Part shown: piece after piece, positions 40,857 to 50,992 of the stretch
Layout: the number at the start of each line of letters is the position of its first letter
Numbering within the stretch: position 1 is the stretch's first letter
Assembly: GCA_963669295.1 (NCBI GenBank)
Contig: OY769938.1
Span: 2,108,001-2,172,000 of the forward strand
DNA from: G963669295 sp963669295
GTDB taxonomy: Bacteria; Bacteroidota; Bacteroidia; Flavobacteriales_D; CALLUQ01
Length of the DNA stretch: 64,000 nt
Direction of reading: 5' to 3'
Program-made: the position numbers and the translations under genes
Notes under the pieces: model-generated
Seen by the model: only the letters and a program-made list of their open reading frames with translations
What the model was told of the DNA's origin: nothing
The model's database searches: none

Positions 40857-43198
40857 GCCGCGCGTTTTTTCTTTCTGCGCCACATCACTGTTAGCAATAG
40901 CACCACTACCAGCCCACCACCACCGGCCATTAACATAAGTTGCTGCCTTTCTTCTTCGGCAATACGATTTAACGTTTGCTGATATACTGCATTGATGCTG
41001 CCTGGTGTGCCATTGCCTTCGGAAACGCCCCAGTGGGCAATGTTGCCAGAAACATAGGGGTCGTTGAGGCCAATTACCCGGGTAGTGCCTTCGGGTACAG
41101 GCCATGGTGCCTCGGTAAGGTAGGCTACCGAATCGATGAGCTGTTGTTGAGGATCGTATAACATTATGGCCTCTCCATTGCTGCTTAACCCAAAATCAAA
41201 ATCGCCCACAGCAAGAAGGGTGTCGGAATACACCGTTTTAAAAGTGCCTTCGTAGCGGCACAACACCAGGTAGCCTTTGCCCGGAATAGTAGTGTTAGGA
41301 TGAATTTGCCAGTAGCGCGAAGGATCGCCATCCTTAAACAACCAGCCCGAAACATCTACTGCGGTATCTGATCGGTTAAAAAGCTCTACCCAGTCGCCAC
41401 TGTTGCGGGCACTGTCTTGCGTATAACAAATTTCGTTGATGACCACTTGCGCCTGGTAAGGGCTATGGGCATTTTTTTCGAAAATGGCGGTATGTGTTTC
41501 CTGCCCCGAAGGGTTAATTTGCAGGCTGCTTTCGGTGCCGCCTTCTTGCCACCCGTTAAAAGAATAACCAAAGTCGGGTGTGGCGCTAAGGGCAATAGGC
41601 ACCCCTTTAAAATACACGCCTGTCCATGGAAATGTATCGAGTGTTAATGAGTTCAGCTGTACAGTACCATGGCCCTGCAAGGTAGCGTTAATGGTAACCA
41701 CAGCGGTATCGGTAAGCTCAAACTTTTCGATAAGGTGCTGCCGAATATGGTGGGGCCTTAGCCGGGCAAACTCGCGCATGCGATTTACACGACGCTCCCA
41801 CGCTTCAGCATTCAGCTTCCACCGCTCGATGTGAAAAGGCATTTCGGTACGAATGCGAGTTTGAAACGAATCGATCATGTGGTTGACCGTGGTGGGGTGG
41901 TAAATGCTGTTGAGATTGTCGGCAAACTGGTTGATGTATTCTTGTTTAAATGTAGGGTTTTCGAGCAGCTTGCGAATAAGAAAGGTAGACCATGGAGGGC
42001 TGGGCCACTTGGGGCCATTGGGGTTGGTAAACATGGCCAGTGTATTGGTTTTATAGGCTGTTTTGCTGTCGAGGCCAAACCCAAAATCGGTATCGAACAA
42101 CACCCACTCCCACCGGCCGGTATCGGTACGCGGTCGCCAGTAGCGAATATTACCCCCGGCATCGCGGTTATCGAAATAGGTTTGGGCAATGTTGTACTGC
42201 TTATAGTTTTCGGTGTTCATAAGGGTTTGCACATAGGCAAAGTTCGAATCGATGGCCAAATCGTGTAGGCGTAAAAACTTTTTCAATGCCTTATAATGTA
42301 CCCGGTCGCCCTCTCTGCGGTCGTCGCGGTGCTCCATCAAATCGATGTTTTCGCCATCTACCCCAAAGTTGGTTTCGAAATAGGCTTTGTTAATCTTTTC
42401 GCGAATATTTTGAATGCCCCAATACTGTCCGTTGAGGTAGACCACTACCGGCCGATAGGCCTGAATGGCCAGTCCGGTGCCAGCGGTAAGGTGGGTAAGT
42501 AACGCATCGCGAAACTGGGTGTGGGTAAAGTCGCTGCCCGAATTGCGCAAAATAAGAGATTTGTATTTCTTCATCGACTTTTCGGGAAACACAGGGTATT
42601 TGAACCATTTTTTACCGTACTTTTTTTTACGGGCATACAATGCCAACGACTTTTGTGCCAGTGGCCGGCTCCAACCACCAAAAATTTTAATACCTGCCAG
42701 TTGGTTAATGCCCATGGTGCCATCGGTTTCGTACAGTTCTATGTTGGCCTCCTTTTCCCAATCGCGCCAAAAGTTGGCTCCGAAATAAGGGTACTTTTCG
42801 GCAGCATGATACCCTTTGGCGTAAATACCACTGGCAGAATCGAACAGGTTAATGGGATCGGTAACTACCGAAACAATGGGGAGGGTATGCTTGCGCCCCG
42901 GAAAGTATGAGCGGGTAGCCAGCTTACCAGCCTTGCCATTCAGGTAAGCACGTGCACGAATAATAACCACAGTATCTACCAAAATGGGAGCAGTATATGG
43001 GGTAGACCAGTTGTTGGGCACAGTGCCATCGAGCGAATAAAAAATGGCAGCGCCATTAGGAGCCGATAGGCTTAGTTCAAAAGTACCTTCATGTGGCCCT
43101 CCGGGATGTGAAAATTCCACGTCCAGCGCGAGCGTGTCTTGCTGCCCATATAGCAAGGTGCAAACAAGCATAGCCAGCAGTAGTGCAAAGCTTTTCAT
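40853..43198 (-). CDS. CotH-family protein with lamin-tail domain and C-terminal membrane helix
   Basis: 781 aa from the ATG at 43198, which gives a clean signal peptide (MKSFALLLAMLVCTLLYGQ). A short chitobiase-like beta domain (IFYSLDGTVPNNWSTPY) is followed by the CotH fold (about residues 90-480): KSLILRNSGSDFTHTQFRD, QYWGIQNIREKINKAYFE and LFDTDFGFGLD. CotH proteins are kinase-like folds; the spore-coat member phosphorylates proteins. Residues about 590-740 form a lamin-tail domain (VVINEICYTQ, DWVELFNRSDTAVDVSGW). The C-terminus is a membrane helix and basic tail (MWRRKKKRAA), not a T9SS domain. Confidence 0.85.
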   Translation of the reverse strand: MKSFALLLAMLVCTLLYGQQDTLALDVEFSHPGGPHEGTFELSLSAPNGAAIFYSLDGTVPNNWSTPYTAPILVDTVVIIRARAYLNGKAGKLATRSYFPGRKHTLPIVSVVTDPINLFDSASGIYAKGYHAAEKYPYFGANFWRDWEKEANIELYETDGTMGINQLAGIKIFGGWSRPLAQKSLALYARKKKYGKKWFKYPVFPEKSMKKYKSLILRNSGSDFTHTQFRDALLTHLTAGTGLAIQAYRPVVVYLNGQYWGIQNIREKINKAYFETNFGVDGENIDLMEHRDDRREGDRVHYKALKKFLRLHDLAIDSNFAYVQTLMNTENYKQYNIAQTYFDNRDAGGNIRYWRPRTDTGRWEWVLFDTDFGFGLDSKTAYKTNTLAMFTNPNGPKWPSPPWSTFLIRKLLENPTFKQEYINQFADNLNSIYHPTTVNHMIDSFQTRIRTEMPFHIERWKLNAEAWERRVNRMREFARLRPHHIRQHLIEKFELTDTAVVTINATLQGHGTVQLNSLTLDTFPWTGVYFKGVPIALSATPDFGYSFNGWQEGGTESSLQINPSGQETHTAIFEKNAHSPYQAQVVINEICYTQDSARNSGDWVELFNRSDTAVDVSGWLFKDGDPSRYWQIHPNTTIPGKGYLVLCRYEGTFKTVYSDTLLAVGDFDFGLSSNGEAIMLYDPQQQLIDSVAYLTEAPWPVPEGTTRVIGLNDPYVSGNIAHWGVSEGNGTPGSINAVYQQTLNRIAEEERQQLMLMAGGGGLVVVLLLTVMWRRKKKRAA

Positions 43199-43359
43199 AC
43201 AAATAGTTTGTGGCCGGACTTTAATTCCATGCAAAAAGTAAGAAATTAATTTTACATGCTGTGCACAAAGTGCCCTTTGGGTGCATGCCTTTGCTATTTA
43301 ATGGCGTTTGATGCACCAGGGCCATTTCTTTTACTATATTTCAGTAATTAATTGCATTC

Positions 43360-46300
43360 TTGAGGCACTCTCTATTCATATTACTCCGAACCTTTGCGAG
43401 TGTATTGTTGGCGTGTACAACCACCCTGTTGTGGGCGCAGCAATATAACTTCCGAACCTATACGGTAGACAATGGTTTATCGCAATCGCAAGCCACCTCG
43501 ATGTGCCAGGGTGCTGATGGGTTTATTTGGATTGGCTCGTTGGGCGGAGGCTTGAATCGTTTTGATGGTAAGGAAGTAACGGTGTATGGCATTAAAGATG
43601 GCCTGCCCGACAATAACATTTGGGACATTATTACCGATAAAAAGGGGCAATTGTGGATTGCTACTGCTGCCGGATTAAGTCGTTTTGATGGCAAGTCGTT
43701 TCACAACTACACTACCGATGATGGTTTGTGCAGCAACGAGGTGTGGGCCCTGTTGGAAGATAGCAAAGGGCAACTTTGGGTGGGCACTGGCGATAATGGT
43801 GTGAGCATTTACGATGGCGAAACATTTCGCCACATTGGTGCCGATGCCCTGGGTTTCGACAATGTAAACTGCCTGTTAGAAGATGCGCAAGGCAATGTTT
43901 GGGTGGGCTCTTTTGGCAATGGCATTGCGGTATACAATGGGCAGGAATTTACGCACTACAAGGAAGAAGATGGGTTGAGCAATAACATTGTTCGATCGTT
44001 GGCCAAAGCCCCAGATGGCAAAGTGTGGGTAGGTACCGATAAGGGCATTACCATATTTGATGGCGGCACCATGGAGTACCTCAACGATAAAGCCATTTTT
44101 TACAACTCCATAGAATACATTTTGTTTCATTCGCAAGGCAGCGTTTGGATAGCCACCGAAAACCAGGGGGTATACCAACGGCAGAGCAATGGCTACATTC
44201 ATTTTAACGAAACCAACGGGTTAAGCAGCGATTATACCTATGCCTTACTGGAAGATAATGTAGGAGGCATTTGGATCTCTACCAACGGAGGAGGAGTGTG
44301 CAAGTACGAGGGAGAAATGTTTACCCATTACACCAAGGCAGATGGGCTATTAAGCAATGTGGTGATGGGAGTGCTGGAAGACCACAACGGATGGTTTTGG
44401 ATGGCTACCGACAGGGGCTTGTCGCGTTACAATGGGGAGCAGGTAAAGAATTTTCAAATTGAAGATGGGCTGCGTACCAACGACTTGCAGCAATTGCACG
44501 AAGACGAAAACAACAACATTTGGATATCGGCCATTACCGGAGTGGGTAAAATGAATGAAGAAGGCACCATTACATGGTACGACGAAACAGATGGTTTTAC
44601 CAACAGCAGTAGCTTTACCTTTTATGAAGATACCCTGGCCAACCGCCTTTACATTACTACAATTGATGGCATTTATGTATATGCCAACGGGGCTTTTAGC
44701 CTGTACGAGGATAACGATAAGCTGCACGATGTTACCAACCGTATTTACAAAGACAGCAAGGGCTGCCTGTGGTTTTGTACCGACCAGGGAGTTGTTTTCA
44801 AAAACAAAGATTGGCGTTATTACACCACCGACAATGGGTTGATTAGCAACAGGGTGCTTGACATTTGGGAAGATGGCACCGGGCAGTATTGGTTGCTGAC
44901 CGATAAAGGGATAAGTGTAATGGGTGCCGATCATAGCTTTATCACCATTGATACTGATGATGGGCTGGCTTCCGACAACCTATATAGTATGCTCTATCAC
45001 AACCAACACCTATGGGTGGGCAGCGAAAAAGGCATTGATCGATTAACACTGAACAAAACCTACCAGCTGGAATCGGTAAAGCACTATGGCAAGGAAGAAG
45101 GGTTTAAAGGAGTAGAGTGCAACAGTTGGGCGATGATGGAAGATGAGGCCGGGTATTTATGGGTGGGTACCATAAAGGGAATGACACGCTACAACAGCGC
45201 TTACGACCAACCCAATACAGTGCCCCCCCTCATTAAACTCACCAGCTTAAGGTTGCTATACGAGCAGGTAAACTGGTCGGAAAAATGCGAGCATGTTGAA
45301 GGCTATGTAAACATGCCACACGGGGTGTGCTTAACCCATGAAGACAACCACCTTACCTTTGATTTTATAGGGGTAGACTACAAGAATCCTGATAAAATTA
45401 AGTACCAGTTTAAGCTGGAAGGGTTTGATGCTGAGTGGTCGCCAGTTACCGATTTAAATTTTGCCACCTATTCTAACCTGCCTCCGGGGTCGTATAATTT
45501 TTTAGTAAAAGCGCGCAACGACGATGGATTATGGAACCAACCGGTAAGCTACGAGTTTGTGATTCAGGCCCCTTTTTGGATGAAGACCTGGTTTTACCTC
45601 GTTACCGTTCCGCTTGGAATACTATTGCTTTACCTGGTAATTATGTACCGTACCAAGCAGCTGGCGCGCAGCAAACGATTGTTGGAAGAAACGGTGCGGC
45701 AGCGTACCATGGAAATTAGCCAGCAAAAGGCAGAAGTAGAAAAGCTTTCGTTGGTAGCCAGCGAAACAGCTGATGGGGTATTGATTGCCAACGGAAAAGG
45801 CGAATTGGAGTGGATGAACGAAGGGGTAACACGCATGACCGGCTACAACTTTGAAGAGTTCAAAGCTTCGTTTGGCGACAACATCATTAAGTTTAGCTCG
45901 TACGAGCAAATAAGGGCATTTGTAAACGGAGAGATGGAAGATAACTTTGTGCAGTACGACTTCGATTTTTACAATAAACAAGGCGAGTTAAGGTGGGCCA
46001 ATGCTACCGTTACTCTTATACACAACGAGCAAGGAAAACTCCAGCGGGTAATTGCCATTTATTCCGACATGACCGACCGGAAGGAGATGGAAAACACGTT
46101 GATGCAAACCAACGAAGAAATTACCGAAAGCATTCGTTATGCCAAGCAAATACAAGAAGCCATTTTGCCCAGCAAGAAAAGGCTGTTCAACGTTTTCCCC
46201 GAATCGTTTGTGTTTTACCGACCCAAAGACATTGTGAGTGGCGATTTTTACTGGTTCTCGCATGTGGGCGATGTATTTATTATGGCCGCTGCCGATTGCA

Positions 46301-46911
46301 CCGGCCATGGTGTGCCGGGAGCCTTTATGAGCATGATTGGCAACGAATTTTTACATCAAATTGTAAATACCAGCCACATTACCGGCCCCGAGCAAGCATT
46401 GTCAATCCTCGATAAGCGGGTAAATGAGGCGCTGAGCCAAAAAGGAGCCGAAAGAGAATCGAAAGATGGAATGGACATCGCCTTGTGTGCCATTCATTTA
46501 AACAACCTCTTTTTTCAATATGCTGGTGCTTTTAATCCTTTGTACATTATTCGCAATGGCGAATTGATGGAATACAAAGCCAGCAAAAATTCTATTGGCG
46601 GATACAACGAAGAAAAGCATTTTAAAGGCCACGAGCTTCACCTTCAGGAGAACGACATTATCTACATTTTTTCAGATGGGTTTATCGATCAGTTTGGCGG
46701 TCCTAAAGGCAAAAAATTTATGCGCAGGCGGTTTAAAGAATTACTGTTGCACATCAGCACCATGAGCATGGAGCAACAACACCATGCCCTGGCACAAGAA
46801 TTTGATGCCTGGAAAGGTGCTGAAAAACAAGTAGATGACATCCTGGTTATTGGAGTGAAAATAACCCAACTCGACCACCAAAATAAGAAGGGCGCTAGAA
46901 CTACGCGATAA
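43360..46911 (+). CDS. Two-component-type propeller sensor with Y_Y_Y, PAS and SpoIIE/PP2C phosphatase
   Basis: 1,183 aa from a TTG at 43360; the next in-frame ATG lies beyond the signal peptide (FASVLLACTTTLLWAQ). Residues about 25-630 are repeated Reg_prop blades (DGLPDNNIWDIITD, GQLWIATAAGLSRFDG). A Y_Y_Y domain follows (about 667-733: YQFKLEGFDAEWSPV, YSNLPPGSYNFLVKARN), then a membrane helix near 743-763, a coiled coil, a PAS domain (about 807-907) and a SpoIIE-type PP2C phosphatase (about 940-1167: DFYWFSHVGDVFIMAAADC, CTGHGVPGAFMSM). It senses a periplasmic ligand and dephosphorylates a cytosolic target, probably an anti-sigma-antagonist-like protein, instead of signalling by a kinase. 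No such partner gene is in the window. Confidence 0.88.
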   Translation: MRHSLFILLRTFASVLLACTTTLLWAQQYNFRTYTVDNGLSQSQATSMCQGADGFIWIGSLGGGLNRFDGKEVTVYGIKDGLPDNNIWDIITDKKGQLWIATAAGLSRFDGKSFHNYTTDDGLCSNEVWALLEDSKGQLWVGTGDNGVSIYDGETFRHIGADALGFDNVNCLLEDAQGNVWVGSFGNGIAVYNGQEFTHYKEEDGLSNNIVRSLAKAPDGKVWVGTDKGITIFDGGTMEYLNDKAIFYNSIEYILFHSQGSVWIATENQGVYQRQSNGYIHFNETNGLSSDYTYALLEDNVGGIWISTNGGGVCKYEGEMFTHYTKADGLLSNVVMGVLEDHNGWFWMATDRGLSRYNGEQVKNFQIEDGLRTNDLQQLHEDENNNIWISAITGVGKMNEEGTITWYDETDGFTNSSSFTFYEDTLANRLYITTIDGIYVYANGAFSLYEDNDKLHDVTNRIYKDSKGCLWFCTDQGVVFKNKDWRYYTTDNGLISNRVLDIWEDGTGQYWLLTDKGISVMGADHSFITIDTDDGLASDNLYSMLYHNQHLWVGSEKGIDRLTLNKTYQLESVKHYGKEEGFKGVECNSWAMMEDEAGYLWVGTIKGMTRYNSAYDQPNTVPPLIKLTSLRLLYEQVNWSEKCEHVEGYVNMPHGVCLTHEDNHLTFDFIGVDYKNPDKIKYQFKLEGFDAEWSPVTDLNFATYSNLPPGSYNFLVKARNDDGLWNQPVSYEFVIQAPFWMKTWFYLVTVPLGILLLYLVIMYRTKQLARSKRLLEETVRQRTMEISQQKAEVEKLSLVASETADGVLIANGKGELEWMNEGVTRMTGYNFEEFKASFGDNIIKFSSYEQIRAFVNGEMEDNFVQYDFDFYNKQGELRWANATVTLIHNEQGKLQRVIAIYSDMTDRKEMENTLMQTNEEITESIRYAKQIQEAILPSKKRLFNVFPESFVFYRPKDIVSGDFYWFSHVGDVFIMAAADCTGHGVPGAFMSMIGNEFLHQIVNTSHITGPEQALSILDKRVNEALSQKGAERESKDGMDIALCAIHLNNLFFQYAGAFNPLYIIRNGELMEYKASKNSIGGYNEEKHFKGHELHLQENDIIYIFSDGFIDQFGGPKGKKFMRRRFKELLLHISTMSMEQQHHALAQEFDAWKGAEKQVDDILVIGVKITQLDHQNKKGARTTR

Positions 46912-46927
46912 ATTTTTCGATAAAAAA

Positions 46928-46980
46928 TAGTTACAGTACTTGTTGTGTTGAACACATTTAACCCTCTCCAACTGTAACTA
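46928..46980. repeat. Nested inverted repeats between the two sensor genes
   Basis: TAGTTACAGT (46928-46937) and ACTGTAACTA (46971-46980) are perfect 10-bp arms; inside them GTGTTGAACAC is an 11-base palindrome. No T run follows, so an operator or RNA structure is as likely as a terminator. Confidence 0.6.
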
Positions 46981-47019
46981 GAAATTAATATCTTAGTAAT
47001 TCATATATACTTAAATTCG

Positions 47020-50000
47020 TTGCTAAGAAGAACCGTTATATGCTTGGTTTTGCTGTGGGTCTCTACCTGTTTTGCTTTCTCGCAAACACACAGTGTTTTA
47101 ACGATAGGCGTGGAAGATGGTTTACAACAATCGCAAACGCATGATATTGTTCAAGACGATAACGGCTACTTGTGGTTTGTTTTTGCCAGTGGAGTAACGC
47201 GATTTGATGGCAAAGAATTTACCGATTTCACGAAGGAAGATGGCCTGGGTTCTGACCGGTGTTATCGAATTGTCAAAGATGGTGATGGTAACTTATGGAT
47301 TGGTACCTCCGACAATGGCGTAACTAAATACGACGGTACTAATTTTACCATTTACAATGCCGACAACGGATTTACTAACGAGCAGGTTTTTTCAGAGTAC
47401 ATCGACAACAAAGGAATGCTTTGGCTGGGAACCAGAACTAAAATTTATTATTACAACGGTGATGAATTCGTTGATTTTAGCACTCCCAATAAGATTAAAG
47501 AAAACCCTATTCGGTCGATCTTTCAGGACCGTGATGGCAACATGTTGTTTGGTAGCAACGAGCAAGGGTTATTGATTTACGATGGAAAGACAGTGGAGCA
47601 GGTAGGTGAGGAAAACGGCTTAAACCAGCGATCGGTTTTTGCCATCAATCAAGATAAAAAAGGCTGGATATGGTTAGGCACGCGAAAAGGGGTGAACCTA
47701 TACAACCCATACGACGGGAAGATAATTGATCTTACGGCCAACACACCGTTGTCGAACCGCATTATTTACGATTTTTATGTAGACCGAAAAGGAGTAGTTT
47801 GGGTGGGTTCAAAAAACGGTGGCATTTATCGTTACCAAAAAGGCAAGCTAGAAAAGTTTGATATTGGCGATTTGGATCACAACTACTCGGGTTATGGCTT
47901 TCACCAGGATCGTGAAGGAAACATGTGGGTAGGTACTTCGGGCATTGGTGTGGTAAAGTTTTCGAACGAGAAGTTTTTGAGTTACACCACCCGCGACGGG
48001 TTGGCCGATAACATGGTGTTTAGTCTGGTACAAGACCAATCGCAGCGCATGTGGGTAGCCAGTTATGGTGGTGGAGTTAGTGTAATTGAAAACGATACTA
48101 GTTACACTTACAGCCGCGAAGATGGGTTGCCTACTAACGTTGCAATAGTGTTAATGGAAGACCACCAGGGGCGCATTTGGGCTGGTACATCAAGAGGCGT
48201 TGTTTACTTTAATGGCAACCGGTTTGTACCCCATCCAATGCTTTCGTCGTTAAAGGGGTACAAGACATACGATTTATTACAAACCTCCGACAACAACATC
48301 TGGATTGCAATGGCCGACATGGGAGTGGCCAGGTTCAATGAGGTAACGGGTGAGGTAACACGTTTCACCATCAAAGATGGATTGCTCAATGATCGGGTAT
48401 GGGCCTTATCAGAAGATGAAGAGGGACGGATATGGATGGCTACCAATGGAGGCGTATCGCGCTTTGATGAGGATACTTTTGTCAATTACACGAAAGACGA
48501 TGGCATTCTTTCCAATCGGGTACTTGCCACACTGGTAGATAAAAAAGGCAATGTTTGGTTTGGCCAAAATGGAGGTGTTAGCATTTTTACCAACGATGGC
48601 ATTAAAAACATTTCTACCAAAAATGGATTATCGTCGAACTCTACCTTTTTGCTGGAAGAAGATCGCGATGGCAACATTTGGGTAGGTACCAATCGTGGGG
48701 TGGATAAGATCAACCTTGACCTCTTATACGAACAAGATTCGGTGCATGTAAAAAGCTATGGCAAGGCCGAAGGGTTTTTGGGAGTAGAGTGCAACCAACA
48801 AGCATCATTCCTCGATCATGAAGGTAACTTATGGTTTGGTACTGTAAAAGGGGCCGTGAAATACAACCCTAACGAAGACCGGCCGAACGATATGGAGCCC
48901 CTTACCCATATTTCGGGCATCAACCTATTTTTTGAACCACTGCATAAAATCGACTCTACTCAACGGCCGGTAGAAACGGCCCAACAAATTGTATTCAAGT
49001 ACAACCAAAAGCACATTACTTTTAACTATACAGCCATTAGCCTAACCACCCCCGAAAAGGTGCTTTACTCGTATAAGTTGGAAAATTCGGACGACGATTG
49101 GAGCCCGCCTACCAAGGCTCGTTCGGCCACCTATTCGAACCTCGATCCGGGCAGCTATACCTTTATGGTAAAAGCGTGCAATAGCGATGGCATATGGAAC
49201 GAAACGCCAGTAGTATATAAAACCATTGTAATTACTCCTCCGTTTTGGAGTACCTGGTGGTTTTACACCATGGTAGTGGTGCTGGGCGTGGTAGTGGTAT
49301 ACCTTTTTATAACGGCACGCACCCGAAAGCTGCACCGCACCAAACGCGCATTGGAAGAACAGGTGTTGGAGCGTACCGCTGAGCTTCGGGAAGAAAAGAA
49401 AAAGTTGGAAGAGCGCAACAAAGAAATTGCTACCATCAACGAAGACCTTAACGATGCTAATGCTACCATTGAATCGCGCAACAAAGATGTTACCGATAGC
49501 ATCAATTACGCCAAGCGCATACAACGTGCCATTTTGCCTCAAAAAGAAGTATTGCAAGAAATGGTGCCCGAGTCGTTTGTGCTGTTTCAACCCAAAGACA
49601 TTGTAAGTGGCGATTTTTACTGGTTTTACAACTTCGAGGATGTAGTGGTGTTTGCTGCTGCTGATTGTACCGGGCACGGGGTGCCCGGAGCCTTCATGTC
49701 GTTGATCTGCGTATCGGCCATCAACCAGTTTGTGCGCGACCCTGAAATTAAAACACCGGGCCAGGCACTTACGTTTGTTGATCGGGAGGTAAACATGGCC
49801 CTGCACCAGCAGCAAGAACAACCCAATACTTCTGATGGAATGGACATTGCCCTGTGTGCTTTTCACCCCGATACATTAACCCTTGAGTTTGCAGGTGCGT
49901 ATCGTCCCTTATACATTGTGCGCGATGGAGAATTGCAAGTCATAAAAGGCGATAAATATGCCATTGGTGGCGATCGAAAAATAGACAAAACATTTACCAG

Positions 50001-50238
50001 CCATGAGTTTAATTTAAAAAAGGGCGATTGCGTTTATGTGTTCTCTGATGGGTATGCCGATCAGTTTGGTGGCCCTAAGGGCAAAAAACTCATGGTGAAG
50101 CGCTTTAAAGACTTGCTGCTTTCTATCAGTAACGAACCCATGCGCAAGCAAGAAACATTGCTCAGAAACCATTTGACCAAATGGATGGGAGGGCTGGAAC
50201 AGGTAGATGATATTTGTGTGATTGGCATGCGTGTATAA
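47020..50238 (+). CDS. Propeller sensor with Y_Y_Y domain and SpoIIE/PP2C phosphatase (second copy)
   Basis: 1,072 aa from a TTG at 47020 (TTG-CTA-AGA); without it the signal peptide (VICLVLLWVSTCFAFSQ) has no start. Same architecture as the gene at 43360 without the PAS: Reg_prop blades (GYLWFVFASGVTRFDGKEF), Y_Y_Y (about 667-737), membrane helix (about 745-765), a long coiled coil (about 770-827), and SpoIIE phosphatase (about 840-1072: DFYWFYNFEDVVVFAAADC, CTGHGVPGAFMSL, SDGYADQFGGPKGKKL). It follows its paralogue by 108 bp and arose by duplication; PAS loss or gain is the main difference. Its role is presumably parallel sensing into the same phosphatase output. Confidence 0.88.
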   Translation: MLRRTVICLVLLWVSTCFAFSQTHSVLTIGVEDGLQQSQTHDIVQDDNGYLWFVFASGVTRFDGKEFTDFTKEDGLGSDRCYRIVKDGDGNLWIGTSDNGVTKYDGTNFTIYNADNGFTNEQVFSEYIDNKGMLWLGTRTKIYYYNGDEFVDFSTPNKIKENPIRSIFQDRDGNMLFGSNEQGLLIYDGKTVEQVGEENGLNQRSVFAINQDKKGWIWLGTRKGVNLYNPYDGKIIDLTANTPLSNRIIYDFYVDRKGVVWVGSKNGGIYRYQKGKLEKFDIGDLDHNYSGYGFHQDREGNMWVGTSGIGVVKFSNEKFLSYTTRDGLADNMVFSLVQDQSQRMWVASYGGGVSVIENDTSYTYSREDGLPTNVAIVLMEDHQGRIWAGTSRGVVYFNGNRFVPHPMLSSLKGYKTYDLLQTSDNNIWIAMADMGVARFNEVTGEVTRFTIKDGLLNDRVWALSEDEEGRIWMATNGGVSRFDEDTFVNYTKDDGILSNRVLATLVDKKGNVWFGQNGGVSIFTNDGIKNISTKNGLSSNSTFLLEEDRDGNIWVGTNRGVDKINLDLLYEQDSVHVKSYGKAEGFLGVECNQQASFLDHEGNLWFGTVKGAVKYNPNEDRPNDMEPLTHISGINLFFEPLHKIDSTQRPVETAQQIVFKYNQKHITFNYTAISLTTPEKVLYSYKLENSDDDWSPPTKARSATYSNLDPGSYTFMVKACNSDGIWNETPVVYKTIVITPPFWSTWWFYTMVVVLGVVVVYLFITARTRKLHRTKRALEEQVLERTAELREEKKKLEERNKEIATINEDLNDANATIESRNKDVTDSINYAKRIQRAILPQKEVLQEMVPESFVLFQPKDIVSGDFYWFYNFEDVVVFAAADCTGHGVPGAFMSLICVSAINQFVRDPEIKTPGQALTFVDREVNMALHQQQEQPNTSDGMDIALCAFHPDTLTLEFAGAYRPLYIVRDGELQVIKGDKYAIGGDRKIDKTFTSHEFNLKKGDCVYVFSDGYADQFGGPKGKKLMVKRFKDLLLSISNEPMRKQETLLRNHLTKWMGGLEQVDDICVIGMRV

Positions 50239-50331
50239 CCTCCAATTTAAGGCCAAAATTCCGCGTAAATTTCCTTTAAGAATAGCGAAACAAAACCCCG
50301 AATCCCGCGTATAATAAGTAAAAACGGGGCT

Positions 50332-50991
50332 ATGAGAAAAATTTTACCATTGATTATTGGAGGGGTAATGGTAGCCGGAGCGATGCTGTTGATTCCTCCC
50401 CAAAACAACTACGTAATGCGTGGTGTTGATTCGCAAAAGGAAATCACCAATTATTTAGCTGAAAACTTTGAAACTGCCAATACAGAGGCGCTTCGCTATT
50501 GGCGCGATGTGTTGTTGGCTTCAAAAGCAATTAACGAGCGCTGGGCTGTTGTTGTTTCGCAGCGCGAAATGAGTGGTGTGCTAGCTTATGAGGAGGTGGC
50601 CGAAGACCTTGATCCACCTTTAAATGAGTTGAATGCCATTGCTTGTACAGGTGGTGGTGAAAGGGTGAAAGAAGCGCTTGTTGTGGAAAAAAAGCAGGAA
50701 GAGGCGGTTTTGGAAGTTGAAGCAAAACCAGCTCCTTTGCCCGAGGTAAGCATTAACATTTATCCCAACCCATTTCGCGAGCAAGCTACAGTGGCCATCA
50801 ACAACTACAACGAAGAACCGTATACGTTTGAGTTGTACGACCTCACGGGCAAACGTGCTTATACGGAATCAAACATCGTAACGGCACAGTACACCATTCA
50901 ACGAAAATCACTTACCAGTGGGATTTACATCTACCGTATGCTCAGTGCCAGCACCAATATTAATGCGTCGGGGAAGCTGGTGGTGCAATAG
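50332..50991 (+). CDS. Short secreted protein with type A T9SS sorting domain
   Basis: 219 aa. Signal peptide MRKILPLIIGGVMVAGAM (residues 1-23). A helical, low-complexity middle (KEALVVEKKQEEAVLEVEAK) precedes a type A sorting domain: VSINIYPNPFREQATVAI, YDLTGKRAY, LTSGIYIYRML. The functional part is only about 115 residues, short for T9SS cargo, so it may be a small adaptor or anchor. Co-oriented with the sensor gene 93 bp upstream. Confidence 0.8.
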   Translation: MRKILPLIIGGVMVAGAMLLIPPQNNYVMRGVDSQKEITNYLAENFETANTEALRYWRDVLLASKAINERWAVVVSQREMSGVLAYEEVAEDLDPPLNELNAIACTGGGERVKEALVVEKKQEEAVLEVEAKPAPLPEVSINIYPNPFREQATVAINNYNEEPYTFELYDLTGKRAYTESNIVTAQYTIQRKSLTSGIYIYRMLSASTNINASGKLVVQ

Positions 50992-50992
50992 G

